The position numbers were made by a program, and so were the translations under genes. Shown here piece by piece: positions 23,747 to 34,660 of a DNA stretch of 64,000 nucleotides. A model generated the notes under the pieces. It made no database searches and was not told the origin of the DNA. It was given only the letters and a program-made list of their open reading frames with translations. Origin of the DNA: Pleurodeles waltl (taxonomy: Eukaryota > Chordata > Amphibia > Caudata > Salamandridae); assembly GCF_031143425.1 (NCBI RefSeq), contig NC_090448.1, positions 532,784,313-532,848,312 of the forward strand, given 5' to 3'. Each line of letters opens with the position of its first letter. Positions within the stretch are counted from its first letter, which is position 1.

Positions 23747-25048
23747 TTAACAAGTCAAGATAGGAGTACTGGGAAAGACTTCCTTTAAAGCCGAAAAGGC
23801 CTCATCGGCTTCTGGAGACCACAAGAAAGGTTCTCCGTTCTCTAACAACTTGACCATAGATAACGCGATTTGTGAGGAGTGACCTATAACTTCTCGATAG
23901 AAGTTGGCGGAATCAAGAGAGCCCTGACTGTCTCTAACAGTCTTTGGGATTGACCAATCAGAGACTGCTTGCACTTCTTTCCTTGTCCCATCCACTCCAG
24001 CACGTGATACGTTTTGTGAGGGCAATGTCATTTCCTTTGTAGTGACTATAGCTAACTGAGATTCACTAAGCTTCGGAACATCTAAAGCTTTAAGACATCT
24101 TGTCGTACAAAGGGGTGACTGGAATGTTATCTTTCTTTCCTCCCAGTCTATCTGAGGATTATGGTAACTCAACCTGGTCATTCCGAGGATGATTCCATAC
24201 TGAGGAGCATGAATAACATCAAAGGTTACCAACTCGACGTGTTTAGTGTCATGAGCTTGTCCATTACAAATTACTGACAAAGGTAGGGTCTGTAGAGTCA
24301 CTGGACCTCCAGTTAGGAGCTTGCCATCTGCGGTTTCCACTATCTCCTGTGTTTTCTTTTTCTCACAAGGGATCCCCCATGTTTTCACCGATTGAGTGTC
24401 TATGAAATTCTCAGTAGCACCTGAGTCCACTAAAGCTTCTCTTAGGTAGGTTTGCTCTAACACTTGAATTTCTAAATCCAACTTCAAATACCGTGATTTT
24501 CTTAACGGTTGTTTCTCTTCCTGGGAAGGGCCTGTGGTAACTCCCAAGACTAACCCTTCCTTACCCCCTGGGTGTTTTAGTTTTCCTTGTTCGATATTTG
24601 TGTTCGTCACCACCTTTTTAGTAACAGCCAATTTACTATTTGGTTTTACTGGACATTCTTTAACATAATGACCCTCCTGGCCACAATACAAGCATTGTCT
24701 CTTTTTCCAGCGTAGATCTTTCTCTTCAGTCGTTAAGGACCACCTGATAGTTCCAATTTCCATTGGCTCATCATTGTCCTCATTCTGAACTTGTGGTTCT
24801 CTACACTCATGAACACACCAGGAAGTTTCCTCAGTCTTTTTGCGTGTTCCCTGTCGTTCTGCAAGACGATGATCTATTCTCAAAACAAGGTTTATCAGAT
24901 CTTGACAGTCTGTAGGCTGAGGATCGATCTGGGCAAGAATGTCTTTTAATTCTTCTCTGAGCCCTTGATAAAACAAGGCTGCTTGCTTTTCCTCAGGCCA
25001 GTATGTCTCTGCTATTAGCCGGTTAAAACTAGCCAGGTAGGAAACTAA
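23747..25048 (-). pseudogene. G1 gag C-terminus, protease and residual RT end
   Basis: One open frame continues G1 gag to the left of the H2 insertion. It starts at the insertion point with VSYLASFNRLIAETYWPEE (capsid), and has a CCHC zinc knuckle CLYCGQEGHYVKEC (about 24,655-24,700) and a retroviral-type aspartic protease with active site LVDSGATENFID (about 24,395-24,435). After a short linker it jumps to the RT connection sequence (NFYREVIGHSSQIA, PFLWSPEADEAFSALKE), ending at 23,747. The fingers, palm and YxDD box are missing, an internal deletion that kept the frame. An upstream extension of the frame into H2 (25,049-25,375) is accidental. Confidence 0.8.
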
Positions 25049-25589
25049 GGTGGTCATTATGAACATGGCGGTAAAGACCGCCGACCACCGTGGAGGCGGT
25101 GAACAGAATCCTGTCGGCAGTGGTGAATGGAAACCTGGCATATAATGAACAAAAAACCCAACAAGGCCAAACATTCCCACACCACCACTCCCCGCCAGGA
25201 CCCTGTCGGCGGGAATCACGGCCCACCCCACCCTGCCACCGCCAAGCACACCCACATCCCGCCTTCCAAATAAAGATTCACAAATCACCTTGGCGGACAG
25301 TGGAGGCCGGAAGACCATTGGCGACTGCGACCGCCACGGGCGGCAAGTGGGCCCAACAGCAACCACTGCACACATTGGCTAGGCTTAGCACCCACACACC
25401 TGACACACATCCAGAACTCCATGAAACACCTTCAGACACACCCCACAATCCCTTGCAAGGAAACCACAACCAGAAGACAGAGAGCACCAGAGCCAGACAG
25501 AGAACGCCAGCAGACAGGACACGCACATCGACCCACACAGGAGCACCCAAACACCGTCCCCAGTCCAGACGCCATCCACCACCCTCACC

Positions 25590-27153
25590 ATGTCCTCACC
25601 CAAAAAATCCACACTTCACCGAAAGGGAGCTAAGGACCTTGGTGGACGAGATCCTAAAAGTGGAGCCACAAATATTCGGCTCCGAGGTGCAGCACACACC
25701 CATCGCCCGGAAAATGGAGCTGTGGCAGACCATCGTTAACAGGGTGAATGCAGTGGGACACCATCCACGCACCAGCGATGACATCCACAAGAGATGGAAC
25801 GACTTGCGGGGGAAGGTCCGGGCCATGGCATCCAGGTACCACATCGCAGTGCAGAAGCAGGGGGGGGGCCGCCACCAACACCACCCGACTGCACCGTCTG
25901 AGAGGAGAAGGTACTCGCCATCCTGCAACCAGAGGGACTGACTGGACTCACTGGAGGAATGGACTCGGGTAAGTCGTCTACATTTACCCCATATACACCA
26001 TACCTGTAATACATGCACCACCCCACCCACACCCACCTAGACCCACACCCCTCCCAGCCATTACCCACCACATCCACCACTCTGCATCACCCACAACTCA
26101 CTACCAGGCCCACATTACTCCCGCTGTGCACAGCCACTTACCCTTGCACGTTCCCACAATGGAATAATAACCCCCACCACAATGTAACGCCACCACTGCC
26201 ACTGGATGCTATGTCCACCTCACAAAGGCATCCCAGAAGGCCACTGAATGGCACACCAGCACTACATTGTACAGTACTGCCCACCTCAGACCCTCCTGCA
26301 TATGTAACAAACAATTCTATGTCCCCCAACAGGCCCCACCACCCATGCTACCCTAATGGAGGGGACAAGGAGTGCAACAGCATTCCAGGGAGACAGAAGC
26401 ACATCACAGGACACTGGTGAAGGATCCCTGGATAGTGATGAGCAGGCAGGCCCTTCACACAGCCCTGGATGCAGCAGCCCCACCCAGGAAAACACTGTCA
26501 CCCCTAACACCCAGTCAAGACCAGTAGGGCAGGGAAGGCGTGCCCACACCAGTGGACCCGGGGTACAAACAGGTGGAACACAGCAACAAAGGCCACAGTC
26601 TCCCACCCCCAACATGCAGGAAGACGAGGGCCCCAGTACTAGTGGCACGTCCAGACCTGCGCAGGGGACACAGGCACAGGGGGCCAGGGCAAGGTCAAGT
26701 GCCCCAGTGGGTCAGGGGTAGGGCACCGGATAGATGCAGCAGCCCAGGATGTCATTGCAGAGGTATTGGGGGCATACCAACTTACCCAAGACAGGTTGGA
26801 ACAGATTGTAACCACCCTGGAGCAAAGTCAGAAGATGCAGCTGGAACACCACCAACAGGCCATGGAGCAGTGGAAAGAACGCAATGCACAATGGCCACCA
26901 TTGCTGGAGCACTGCTGCAGTTGTCAACAAACCCTCAGACACCCACACCGGACAAGAGGCCCCCACAACAGCCCTGGACAACCAGCAACAGTTGTCCCAA
27001 GCAGCTGAAACTGCACAGGAAAAACCCTCCCAGGAATCACGAGGGCCGACCATGTCACCCCAAGTAGCTCCACAGCAGGCGCCCAAACTTAGCCTCAGGC
27101 CAAGATATGGCACTGGAAACCCAGCCAAGAACAAGCCCCCTACCAACAATTGA
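25590..27153 (+). pseudogene. Myb/SANT-like gene A, H2
   Basis: This encodes an accessory DNA-binding protein of the kind that Harbinger transposases use for nuclear import and terminus binding. Exon 1 (25,590-25,968) has the Myb-like domain: NPHFTERELRTLVDEI, EPQIFGSEVQ, KMELWQTIVNRVNAV, then DIHKRWNDLRGKV, resembling the NAIF1-type Myb_DNA-bind_5 family. A run of seven A just after the ATG has shifted the frame. Exon 1 ends at GGTAAGT. Exon 2 (26,333-27,153) has a Gln/Pro/Ser-rich linker, a coiled-coil-like stretch (about 26,750-26,900) and the C-terminus KLSLRPRYGTGNPAKNK. Exon 2 frames are shifted at least twice. AATAAA follows. Confidence 0.75.
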
Positions 27154-27344
27154 CACTGTTGCTACTGCCAAGCAACCAACACACCCGTTGACAAACTGTA
27201 CTTAGCTGAGGGCTAAATGATGAACAGAACTACAAATAGGACCCACCGATGAAATCGAACAGGCCTGCCACCAAGTTGGTTTCGAGGACAACTAACCACA
27301 ACGACTTCCATCACTGTACATAGCACATTTCACTGTATTCCACC

Positions 27345-27350
27345 AATAAA
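27345..27350 (+). promoter_or_regulatory. Polyadenylation signal of H2 gene A
   Basis: AATAAA about 190 bp after the gene A stop, equivalent to those at 653 and 57,043. Confidence 0.55.
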
Positions 27351-27623
27351 CAACATATCTCACCTGTAACACTGTCCCCTGTCTTCAATGTTGAACAAAG
27401 TGGAGCAATGATGCAACAGGCAGGGATAAACTTTATTGTCAAATTGTGCATGCTGCTGGTACAGTGTGTTTCTAAAAAGTCAAGAAGGGAATGCTTATGT
27501 TGTCTGTCTGTACCATGCTGAAGAGGTCCATGACTCGCATATCATGACCAATTCCCCCTAGTTGACATGGCACACTTACAGTATCAGTCACCAACCACAT
27601 ATACAGGCTGAAGTCCCAGACAG

Positions 27624-28734
27624 TTATTGGAAGTAGAGTTGTATCAGTTGGTTTCTGGAATTTACATCTTCCCCTTCCTCATCCTCACCATCACTCTCCT
27701 CACCTCTCTGAGGTAACAGATCAGGACCTCCACCTCCAAAAGGGGGATTGAATGTCTCACTGCCACGTTGTGCAGCATGCAGCAGGCCACCACTATCCTA
27801 CACACCTTATCAGCCCCATAGGCCAGGGAATCCCCAGAGATATGTAGGCAACAAAATCTAGCCTTCAGGAGACCTATAGTACGCTCTATCACCCTCCTAG
27901 TACGTCCATGGGCCTCATTGTATTTCCTCTCTGCATCCGTCCTGGCATTCCTCACTGGTGTCAGGAGCCAACGCAAGTTTGGATAGCCAGAATCATTTGG
28001 AGAAATGGTCAATACAGAGTCGTCATTGGAATGTCCTTAGTCTGTCAGGCTGTTTTTCAGCAATGTGTCAGTCAGTGACAGGCACACTTACCTATGATCC
28101 ACCCTCTGTGCTCTTGGAGTTGTTCCATCTTTTGTGGCACACTACTGTTCCTCAACACAAATGAATCATGGACTGAACCAGGAAACATGGCATTCACATG
28201 GGATATGTACTGGTCTGCTGTACATACCAATTGGATGTTCATAGAGTGAAAGTTCTTCATGTTTCTGTACGACTGTTCACTCACTCTTGGGGGATGATGG
28301 GTATGTGGGTTCCATCGATGGCACCAATAACATGGGGAATGTTTGCAAAGGCATAGAAGTCTGACTTGATGGCAGGGAGCTCAGCACTTTGGAGGAATTG
28401 CACATAGGATTGCAGATGTTGTACAAAGGCATTCAGAAATCTTGTAAGTACCTGGCTGAACATTGGCTGTGAGAAACCAGCACCCATGCCCACTGTCACT
28501 TGAAAGGAGCCTGCGGCCAGGAAATGGAGTGCGGAGAGCACCTGCACCTCAGTTGGAATGGCATGCTGAATATGATTTCCGGGAGTCAGTGCAGGATCCA
28601 GTAATGCACATAGGTCCTGAATAGTTGCACGTGTGAGTCTGTAAGTGATAATGATCTGACGGTCCACCATGGTCCCCATATCCAGAAGTGGTCTGTACAC
28701 AGAAGGTGCCCTTCCTCGCCACAAGGGTCTGTAC
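27624..28734 (-). pseudogene. Harbinger transposase, H2 (exons 2 and 3)
   Basis: This is a HARBI1-type DDE transposase. Exon 2 opens after the acceptor CACAG at 28,735 and runs to the donor G/GTAAGT at 28,091. It contains VYRPLLDMGTM, LSALHFLAAGSFQ, FSQPMFSQVL and catalytic Asp 1 in GAIDGTHIP. One frameshift follows near 28,283. Exon 3 has Asp 2 in NDSGYPN, Glu in VIERTIGLLKARF and ACCMLHNVA, and a disrupted acidic tail ending YFQ-stop at 27,624. The intron acceptor appears mutated (AA in place of AG). The inferred exon 1 is at 32,117-32,198. Inactive through frameshifts. Confidence 0.85.
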
Positions 28735-29270
28735 CTGTGAGGGGTAAGAACAAGGAGTCGTGCACACGTACACAGGTATATTTGCTAAACACATTCACTG
28801 CATTCTTCATAGTAGTGTCTGTACAATGACTGCAACCTGACAGATGTAAATTGTCACCACTGAGAGGGAACGGAGTAAATCATGTGTGATAATGTACTCT
28901 ATGGAAAGAGACATATGTGAATTATATGGCTAGTAGGCCCAGCATTGTGACTAAATAGAATTTCAAAATGCGTAGGTGATGGCAAAATGTCTGCCCACTG
29001 TAGTTCTGCCCCTTTGTTGTGGAAGTGACCTAAGACCGCTAGCGGTTGACATCACAGCGTTCAGTGGTGTTTACTGCTGTTCGCACCCTCATTGGATAAC
29101 ATGGATGCCAATGGGGAATCTTTGCATATCATGATCGCCGCCGGCGGTGACGGTGCATTCCGCCACGGAACGTATGTGCGTTTGTCATCGTGTGCTCACT
29201 TGACTCCCTGATCTTGTGCGGACAAGTACTCCACTCCGTGTACTGCTGTGGCCTGCCTCTGGCTTTGGAT
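28735..29270. promoter_or_regulatory. Region between transposase exon 2 and gene B (H2)
   Basis: It holds an ATTGG box near 29,091, then GCCGCCGGCGGTGACGG and CCGCCACGG near 29,139-29,168, and CACTTGACTCCCTG at 29,197. The same order occurs in the other copies. Likely the gene B promoter. Confidence 0.45.
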
Positions 29271-32026
29271 GTTCCACGTGGTGCAGGGGAAAGGGCCCCG
29301 GCCTTCACCCAGGAAGAACTGGAGAAACTGGTGGAAGGGGTCCTGCCCCTGTACGGCAGACTCTACGGCCGGCCAGAGGTACAGGTGAGTCTGGGTTTGG
29401 GGGACACTGTGTGTGTAATGGATGGAGTGGATTGCTCTGATGTGCGTTCCTGCGGGCCAGGATGGGGCTTGGTGCATGGAATGCTGCGTGCCACTGTCCT
29501 GCTTGTCTGGGAGTACTGTCTGTGCTATGTCTAACAATCAGCCAGCTATTGCCATTGTGCAGGTGCCTGACCTCTGTGTTTCTTCTCTGTGTCTCTCTAC
29601 TAGGTCGGCGCCCACCAGAAGAGGGCACATTGGCATGCCATCGCCAAGGAGGTACAGACCCTGGGGGTCTACAACCGGCGGAGCACCCACTGTCGGAAGA
29701 GGTGGGAGGACCTGCGGCGCTGGGCGCGGAAGATCAGTGAGGCCCAGCTGGGGAAGTCCTCCCAACGTGGTAGGGGTGCCCGTCGGGCACTGACCCCCTT
29801 AATGCGAAAGTTCCTGGCGGTGGCGTACCCAGACCTGGATGGGCGCTTGAAGGCTGCACAGCAGTCTCAAGGGGGTGAGTACTCACAGCCCATACTTCAG
29901 CCTGGAAGGATGAGTGTGTGTGCGAAAGGGTCATGGGGCTTAGAGCAGGGTTTTGACTGGTGTCCAGCTACTGTCTGTTCCCCAAAGGGTGTAGGGGTGT
30001 CCCTGTCAGGTTTCACCTACATCAGCTTCAATGCAATGACAGGATATGGCTGTAGGTCACTATACTGCTCAGTAGTCAGGGCCATGGTCATGGGCCTAGT
30101 GCACGGTGCAGCCTGTTCGGTGTGTCTGCTGGGTAGGTGTATGTCTGGCCATTGTGTATCAGCATTCAGCTACTTACAAGTGTCTCTCCTGTTTTGTCTC
30201 CCCATCCCTGTTCTCTTTTGTGTGTCTGGTACAGGATCAACATAAGACGAGGGAGCTGAGGCACCGGCTAGTGGGGAGACAGCGGCCCACGGATCCTCGG
30301 AGGCAGAGACAACGGACGCCCAGGGGACCAGTGGGTGGGAGGGCGAGGGGACTTCCACGGGGGAGGCTACTACCACCGGTAGTAGTGACTCTGAAACCTC
30401 CTCCGATGAGGGTCCTCCGGCGGTGGCGGACACTAGTGGACAAATCACGACAGTGACAACTTCTGCCACCACACCCATACCATCAGTGCCCTCCATTCTG
30501 CTCCCCACCGAGTTGGCCGTACCCACCCACCCAGAAAGGTGGGCGTCTCCTTCGCCCCAGGCACCTCCTCCCCTGCCCCAGTCAGCCCTGCTGCCCTCAC
30601 AGAGGAGGCTATTGACCTCCTGAGAACCTTCTCTGTAGTGCAGGCAACCATCGTCAATGCCATCCAGGGGCTAGCATCAGAGGTGCAGCAGACTAATGAC
30701 TATCTGGATGGCATTCACAGTGCCGTGTCTGCCCTACAGAGATCTTTTCAGGCTCTGGCCTCCTCTTGGACGGCCGCCAGTTTCCCTGGGCATTCCGTCC
30801 TCCCTCCAACCTCCTCTACCCCTTCCAGCACCCCACTCCCTTCACCCGTCCAAGGCACACATTCAGACACGCAGTCAAGCACTTCAACACACAAAAAACA
30901 CACTTCCAGACACAAGCACCACACCTCCCACCACAAGCATTCACACAGCCAACATACACCTGCACAGACAACTATGTCCACTTCTCCCAGTGTGCCCGCC
31001 TCTTCTGCCTCCCTGTCTGTCCCCTCTACATGCACACCCTCATGCACTGCACTGCCACTCACTGTTACTGCTCCTCTTCCTGCACTCACCACAATAGCAG
31101 ACAGCCATACATGCACCCCATACACCACACCTGCAGTGACCACCTCCGCGGTAGTTGACACATGCAGCACACTCACCCGACTTGCAGACACACACCCAAC
31201 ATACATCCACACTAGCTGTCTGTCTTCTCCCACTGTGTCCACCCCCCCACCTCCCAAAACACTCAAATCCAGCAAGACACCCACCCATCAGACATCCACC
31301 ACACCACAGCTTACTGAGCAGTCACCGGCACCCACTACACGCACACCTACACCCCATACATCAACTCCCTCTGCCTCCACTCCCACGCCCTCATCCATGC
31401 CCACCCCACTTGCTCCCAAGAAACTTTTCCTCTCCCGGGTAGACCTGTTCGGACCCACTGGCCCACCCCATCTTGTCCCGAAACGAGCCCACCTCCTTGC
31501 CCTTTCCGCACCTTCCACATCGCAGCCCACCCCGGTCCAGCCTTCCCATTCCCGTGCCCCTTCTCCAGTGAATAAGAAGGGCCGCTCGGAGTCTAAGGCA
31601 TCCAGCTCCACCCGAGCCAAAAAGCCCCCACCCCCTTCAAAGGGGAAGCCCACCCCACCTCCAACATCGTCCAGCAAGTCTAAGTCCCATCCCCATCGTA
31701 AATCCCCACCCCCATTCCGTGAGATGCCTGAATCCCCCTATGGTGCCCCGTTTTGTGGAGTACCCAGCACTTGTGGGAGTCGGGTGTGGCCAGTTGTGGC
31801 CAGGGACAATTGTATCTTGTTGGACTGGCCATTGGCCCTGTTTGCTTCATCTAGCTCACTGAGTGAGTTAATAAAGTTTCTGTGTGGCCTGTGTTTGGGC
31901 TGCACGCAGTTCCACCCTGGTGTTTCTTTAAATGATTTATGTGTACGGGGTTATTGTATGTCCTATAGCCATGTTGCAGTGGCCACCGGTTGGGTACGTC
32001 CCTCTTGCTGTGGGGTGTCTGACTAG
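29271..32026 (+). pseudogene. Myb/SANT-like gene B, H2 (three exons)
   Basis: Exon 1 (29,271-29,384, 114 bp) encodes ERAPAFTQEELEKLVEGVLP; its start codon position reads GTT. Exon 2 (29,604-29,874, 271 bp) is intact: GAHQKRAHWHAIAKEVQTLG, STHCRKRWEDLRRWARK, LTPLMRKFLAVAYPDLDGR. Exon 3 starts at 30,235 and has an early TAA, an acidic Ser/Thr segment, a frameshift near 30,530, the helical block EEAIDLLRTFSVVQATIVN to FQALASS, a His/Lys-rich cluster (HKKHTSRHKHHTSHHKH), a Ser/Thr/Pro tail, the short motif PKKLFLSRVDLF (31,413-31,450) and a basic Pro-rich end. The open frame runs past AATAAA at 31,870, so the true stop is lost. It is probably a DNA-binding partner of the transposase. Confidence 0.8.
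31870..31875 (+). promoter_or_regulatory. Polyadenylation signal of H2 gene B
   Basis: AATAAA after GGACTGGCCATTGGCC, matching the H1 equivalent. Confidence 0.55.
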
Positions 32027-32116
32027 TGCTGCTGGGAATGGGTGGGGGGGCTTTGCGGGTGGCTGGGTATGTAAGTTTCCCCTTTCCTCCCTTGTGTCGT
32101 AGGTTGCAGTACTTAC

Positions 32117-32198
32117 CGTCGTCCTCTTCGTCGGCGGTCTCGTCGTGTAGATATATGGCAAGGAGAAAGGCCGCCATGATCTGCAGCTCTCTGTCCAT
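32117..32198 (-). pseudogene. Inferred transposase exon 1, H2
   Basis: This is a minus-strand exon of 82 bp from ATG to G/GTAAGT, encoding MDRELQIMAAFLLAIYLH followed by a shifted segment. H3 and H4 have 83-bp homologues at the same place. The one-base loss here changes the Arg-rich end to Asp/Glu, so it would put exon 2 out of frame. Confidence 0.6.
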
Positions 32199-32521
32199 GG
32201 CTGCCGCTGCACGTTTTGTGGTACTCCGGTGAATGTTTCCTTCTATTTGTTTAATTTCTGCCTGGCTTTGTGTGGCGGTGGTTCCCGCCCCGGAACTGGC
32301 GTCGGAATGGTGTTCATAATTTGATGGGTGGGTTGGGCCTTTTCGAAGGCCTGTGGGCGGACTCAGTCGTCATCAGCGGGACTCTTTCCTGGCTGTGGGT
32401 GGTGCGCAGAATGCAAGAGTTTCGTTTGGTTCATTATTTGGCGGTCCAAACTCCTCCTTTGTTGGCGGTTTCTGCCGCTGGCAGTGCGGAACGGACCGCC
32501 TTGTTCATAATGAGGGCCTAA

Positions 32522-33064
32522 ATCTTTATTGCCTTGTCACAATTCTAACTGTTCTCGGTCTGCTGATAGAGTCACTGTTCTTCGATCAAACACTCTCTCA
32601 AATTTACGGACAGAGTTTCTCCAATTATAGAGTAGGGGACTGTCTTTACGCACAAGAGGGATTGCCCGGTTGGCCGTGTCCCCAGTCAGGTAAGATAACA
32701 AGAAGGCCACCCTGGATTGGGCATCGGGGAAAGTGTTTGGTCGACAGGTAAAATGTAATTCCACTTGAACCAAAAAAGATTGTGCTTTCAGGGGATCACC
32801 TGAAAAACGTTCTGGAGGAGCCAGGGGAATAGCTGAGGGAACAGCTGAGGGAACATTGAGGGAAATGTTCGTAGGAGGATTACCTCCTGAAGCTTGAGGG
32901 AGAGAACCAGGCCAAGCCACACCCAAAGGACTTTGCTCCTTCTTTTCTACCCTTTCCTGCAACTGACTCACTGTCTCAGCTAAGCTAGCTACTATGTTTT
33001 TAGGTGATACTACCTCTGCTTGGAGCTCCGTGATAACTTTAACTAGCTCGTCCAAAGTGGCCAT
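32522..33064 (-). pseudogene. G1 gag N-terminal part
   Basis: This is the start of the G1 polyprotein on the minus strand, from the ATG at 33,064 (MATLDELVKVITELQ). It has a coiled-coil-like N-terminus, a Pro-rich linker and the capsid block PPERFSGDPLKAQSFLVQVE, YLTGDTANRA and VFDRRTV. This arrangement is typical of the gag of gypsy elements related to vertebrate RTL/SIRH genes. A TGA at 32,537-32,539 interrupts it just before the H2 insertion, after which the same capsid continues at 25,048. Confidence 0.8.
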
Positions 33065-33116
33065 GCTGCGAACAAACACAAACCGGGAGGATATTAAATT
33101 AGTGGGCTCACTATTC

Positions 33117-33995
33117 TGTCAGGGGGACCAGATCCTTGGGGCCTGCGCATGTTTCCAACATGTCCACCACTAGACAGCTCCAAAACTCAATAGATATATC
33201 ACAGAGTCTGATAGAGTCAGGAAATGAATCGTGCACCTTGCCGATTCGAAATACACAATGCAAAAATCATGAAATGATCGCGCACACTGTTGCCGATCTG
33301 AATATCATTAAATGCCAGGAAATGAATCGCGCACCTTGCCAATTCGAATTACACCATGCAAATATCATGAAATGATCGCGCACACTGTTGCCAATCCGAA
33401 TGTCAAAGTTAAATGCCAGGAAATGAATTGCGCACCTTGCAGATTCGAAATACACAATGCAAATATAATGAAAATGATCGCACACTAGGAGTTTTACAAC
33501 TAGGCCCAAAAACTCGAATATCTTTGAAAACAGGGTTCGGGGGCCCAGCCCGACCTCCGCCTTACCGCCCTGCTCAAGGATCACCAATATAATGAGGGCA
33601 GGCCTGGAATATCAGAGTAGGCCTCTGGAACAGGAGCTCAGGAAGTTGCTGCTGCTCTGCACTGGGACCTCTGAATAGTGAGCACGTGGAGCTGGGCTGG
33701 CTCCCTTATATAGAGTCAAGCCCAGCCCACAAACCACACCCAGTCATACTGCAGGGAAAGCTTCTAGAAGGTCCTAGAAAGGGACCACACCCTGACACAC
33801 TCAGTAAGCCTGCAGCAAATACCTTGCAAATGAACAGTTATTACAATCATTAATAGTGGTTTTCAAGGGTAAAATCTGCAATGCAAAAGGTTAGCAAACT
33901 GCATATAAACATAATGCATGAATTATGCCTTTGCATAAAGACTGAGTTTTTGCATTTTAGTCGTCCGTAGAGCGCGCACTGTCCTGATGTTGATA
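33117..33995 (-). repeat. G1 5' LTR (right)
   Basis: This is an 879-bp LTR running TGTCAGGG...TTGATA in plus orientation, with minus-strand TATATAAG at 33,705-33,712 and about 2.7 units of the 100-bp subrepeat. It is followed by the GTATT target duplication. The primer-binding site next to it was not recognised. Confidence 0.85.
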
Positions 33996-34057
33996 GTATT
34001 ATCAATGTTAAAAGACTGAAGACCACAAAAAATAAAACAGACCCATGCAGACATAGA

Positions 34058-34657
34058 GGCCCTGATTCTTACCTTGGCTAGCGGCGGAGGCCGCCCGCCA
34101 AAGTACCCCCGCCAGAACACCGCACTGCGGTCGTCAGACCGCTGCGGTGATTCTGGGATTTCCACTGGGCTGGCGGGCGACCGCCAAAAGGCCGCCGCCA
34201 GCCCAGTGGAAATCAACCTTCCCACGAGGACGTCGGCTCTGAATGGAGCCGGCGGAGTGGGAAGGTGCGACGGGTGCTGTTGCACCCGTCGCGTATTTCA
34301 GTGTCTGCAAAGCAGACACTGAAATACAAAGTGGGGCCCTCTTACGGGGGCCCCTGCAGTGCGCATGCCATTGGCATGGGCACTGCAGGGGCCCCCAGGG
34401 GCCCCACGACACCCCATACCGCCATCCTGTTCCTGGCGGCAGAGCCAGGAACAGGCATGCGGTATGGGGTGTCAGAATCCCCATGGCGGATTCTTATGGG
34501 CAGCGGAAAACCGGCAGGAGAGTGCCGGTTTTCCTCTTCTGACCGCGGCCAAAGCGCCGCGGTCAGAATGCCCTGCGGGGCACCGCCAGCCTGTTGGCGG
34601 TGCTCCCGCCAACCCTGGCCCCGGCGGTCCATGACCGCCGGGGTCAGAATGACCCCC
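34058..34657 (+). mobile_element. GC-rich hairpin-chain element, copy 3
   Basis: This is a 600-bp element with AGA duplicated on both sides (34,055-34,057 and 34,658-34,660). Its ends are GGCCCTGATTCTTACC and the inverted GGGGGTCATTCTGACC. Successive hairpins include TTTCCACTGGGCTGGCGG with its complement (about 18-bp stem), GCGACGGGTG/CACCCGTCGC, GTATTTCAGTGTCTGC/GCAGACACTGAAATAC, CCGCGGC/GCCGCGG and CACCGCCA/TGGCGGTG. Orientation is as in copy 1. No genuine coding region is present. Confidence 0.9.
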
Positions 34658-34660
34658 AGA

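Larger units (their letters stand above)
25049..32518 (+). mobile_element. Harbinger copy H2 (7,470 bp)
   Basis: This copy has both ends. The left terminus is GGTGGTCATTATGAACATGG and the right, inverted, is GGCCCTCATTATGAACAAGG. TAA is duplicated at 25,046-25,048 and 32,519-32,521. Removing the element and one TAA reconnects the gag frame of G1. It contains gene A (25,590-27,153), antisense transposase (27,624-28,734 plus exon 1 at 32,117-32,198) and gene B (29,271-32,026). All three have frame breaks. Confidence 0.9.
20920..33995 (-). mobile_element. Ty3/gypsy element G1 (decayed), with nested H2
   Basis: An LTR retrotransposon reads on the minus strand between two LTRs that both begin TGTCAGG and end TGACA/TGATA in plus orientation. 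GTATT at 20,915-20,919 and at 33,996-34,000 is a perfect 5-bp target duplication. Inside, from right to left, are gag (33,064-32,522), the Harbinger copy H2, the rest of gag with a zinc knuckle, protease, and then only fragments of pol. The reverse transcriptase palm and integrase core are absent, so this copy was probably mobilised in trans or deleted later. Confidence 0.85.

Noticed and set aside
25049..25375. Upstream extension of the G1 protease frame
   Set aside because: It reads through the left end of H2; the retrotransposon frame begins at 25,048.
31720..32026. C-terminal extension of H2 gene B after the Pro/Lys-rich tail
   Set aside because: It runs through the polyadenylation signal at 31,870 and is not conserved in other copies; the natural stop was probably lost.
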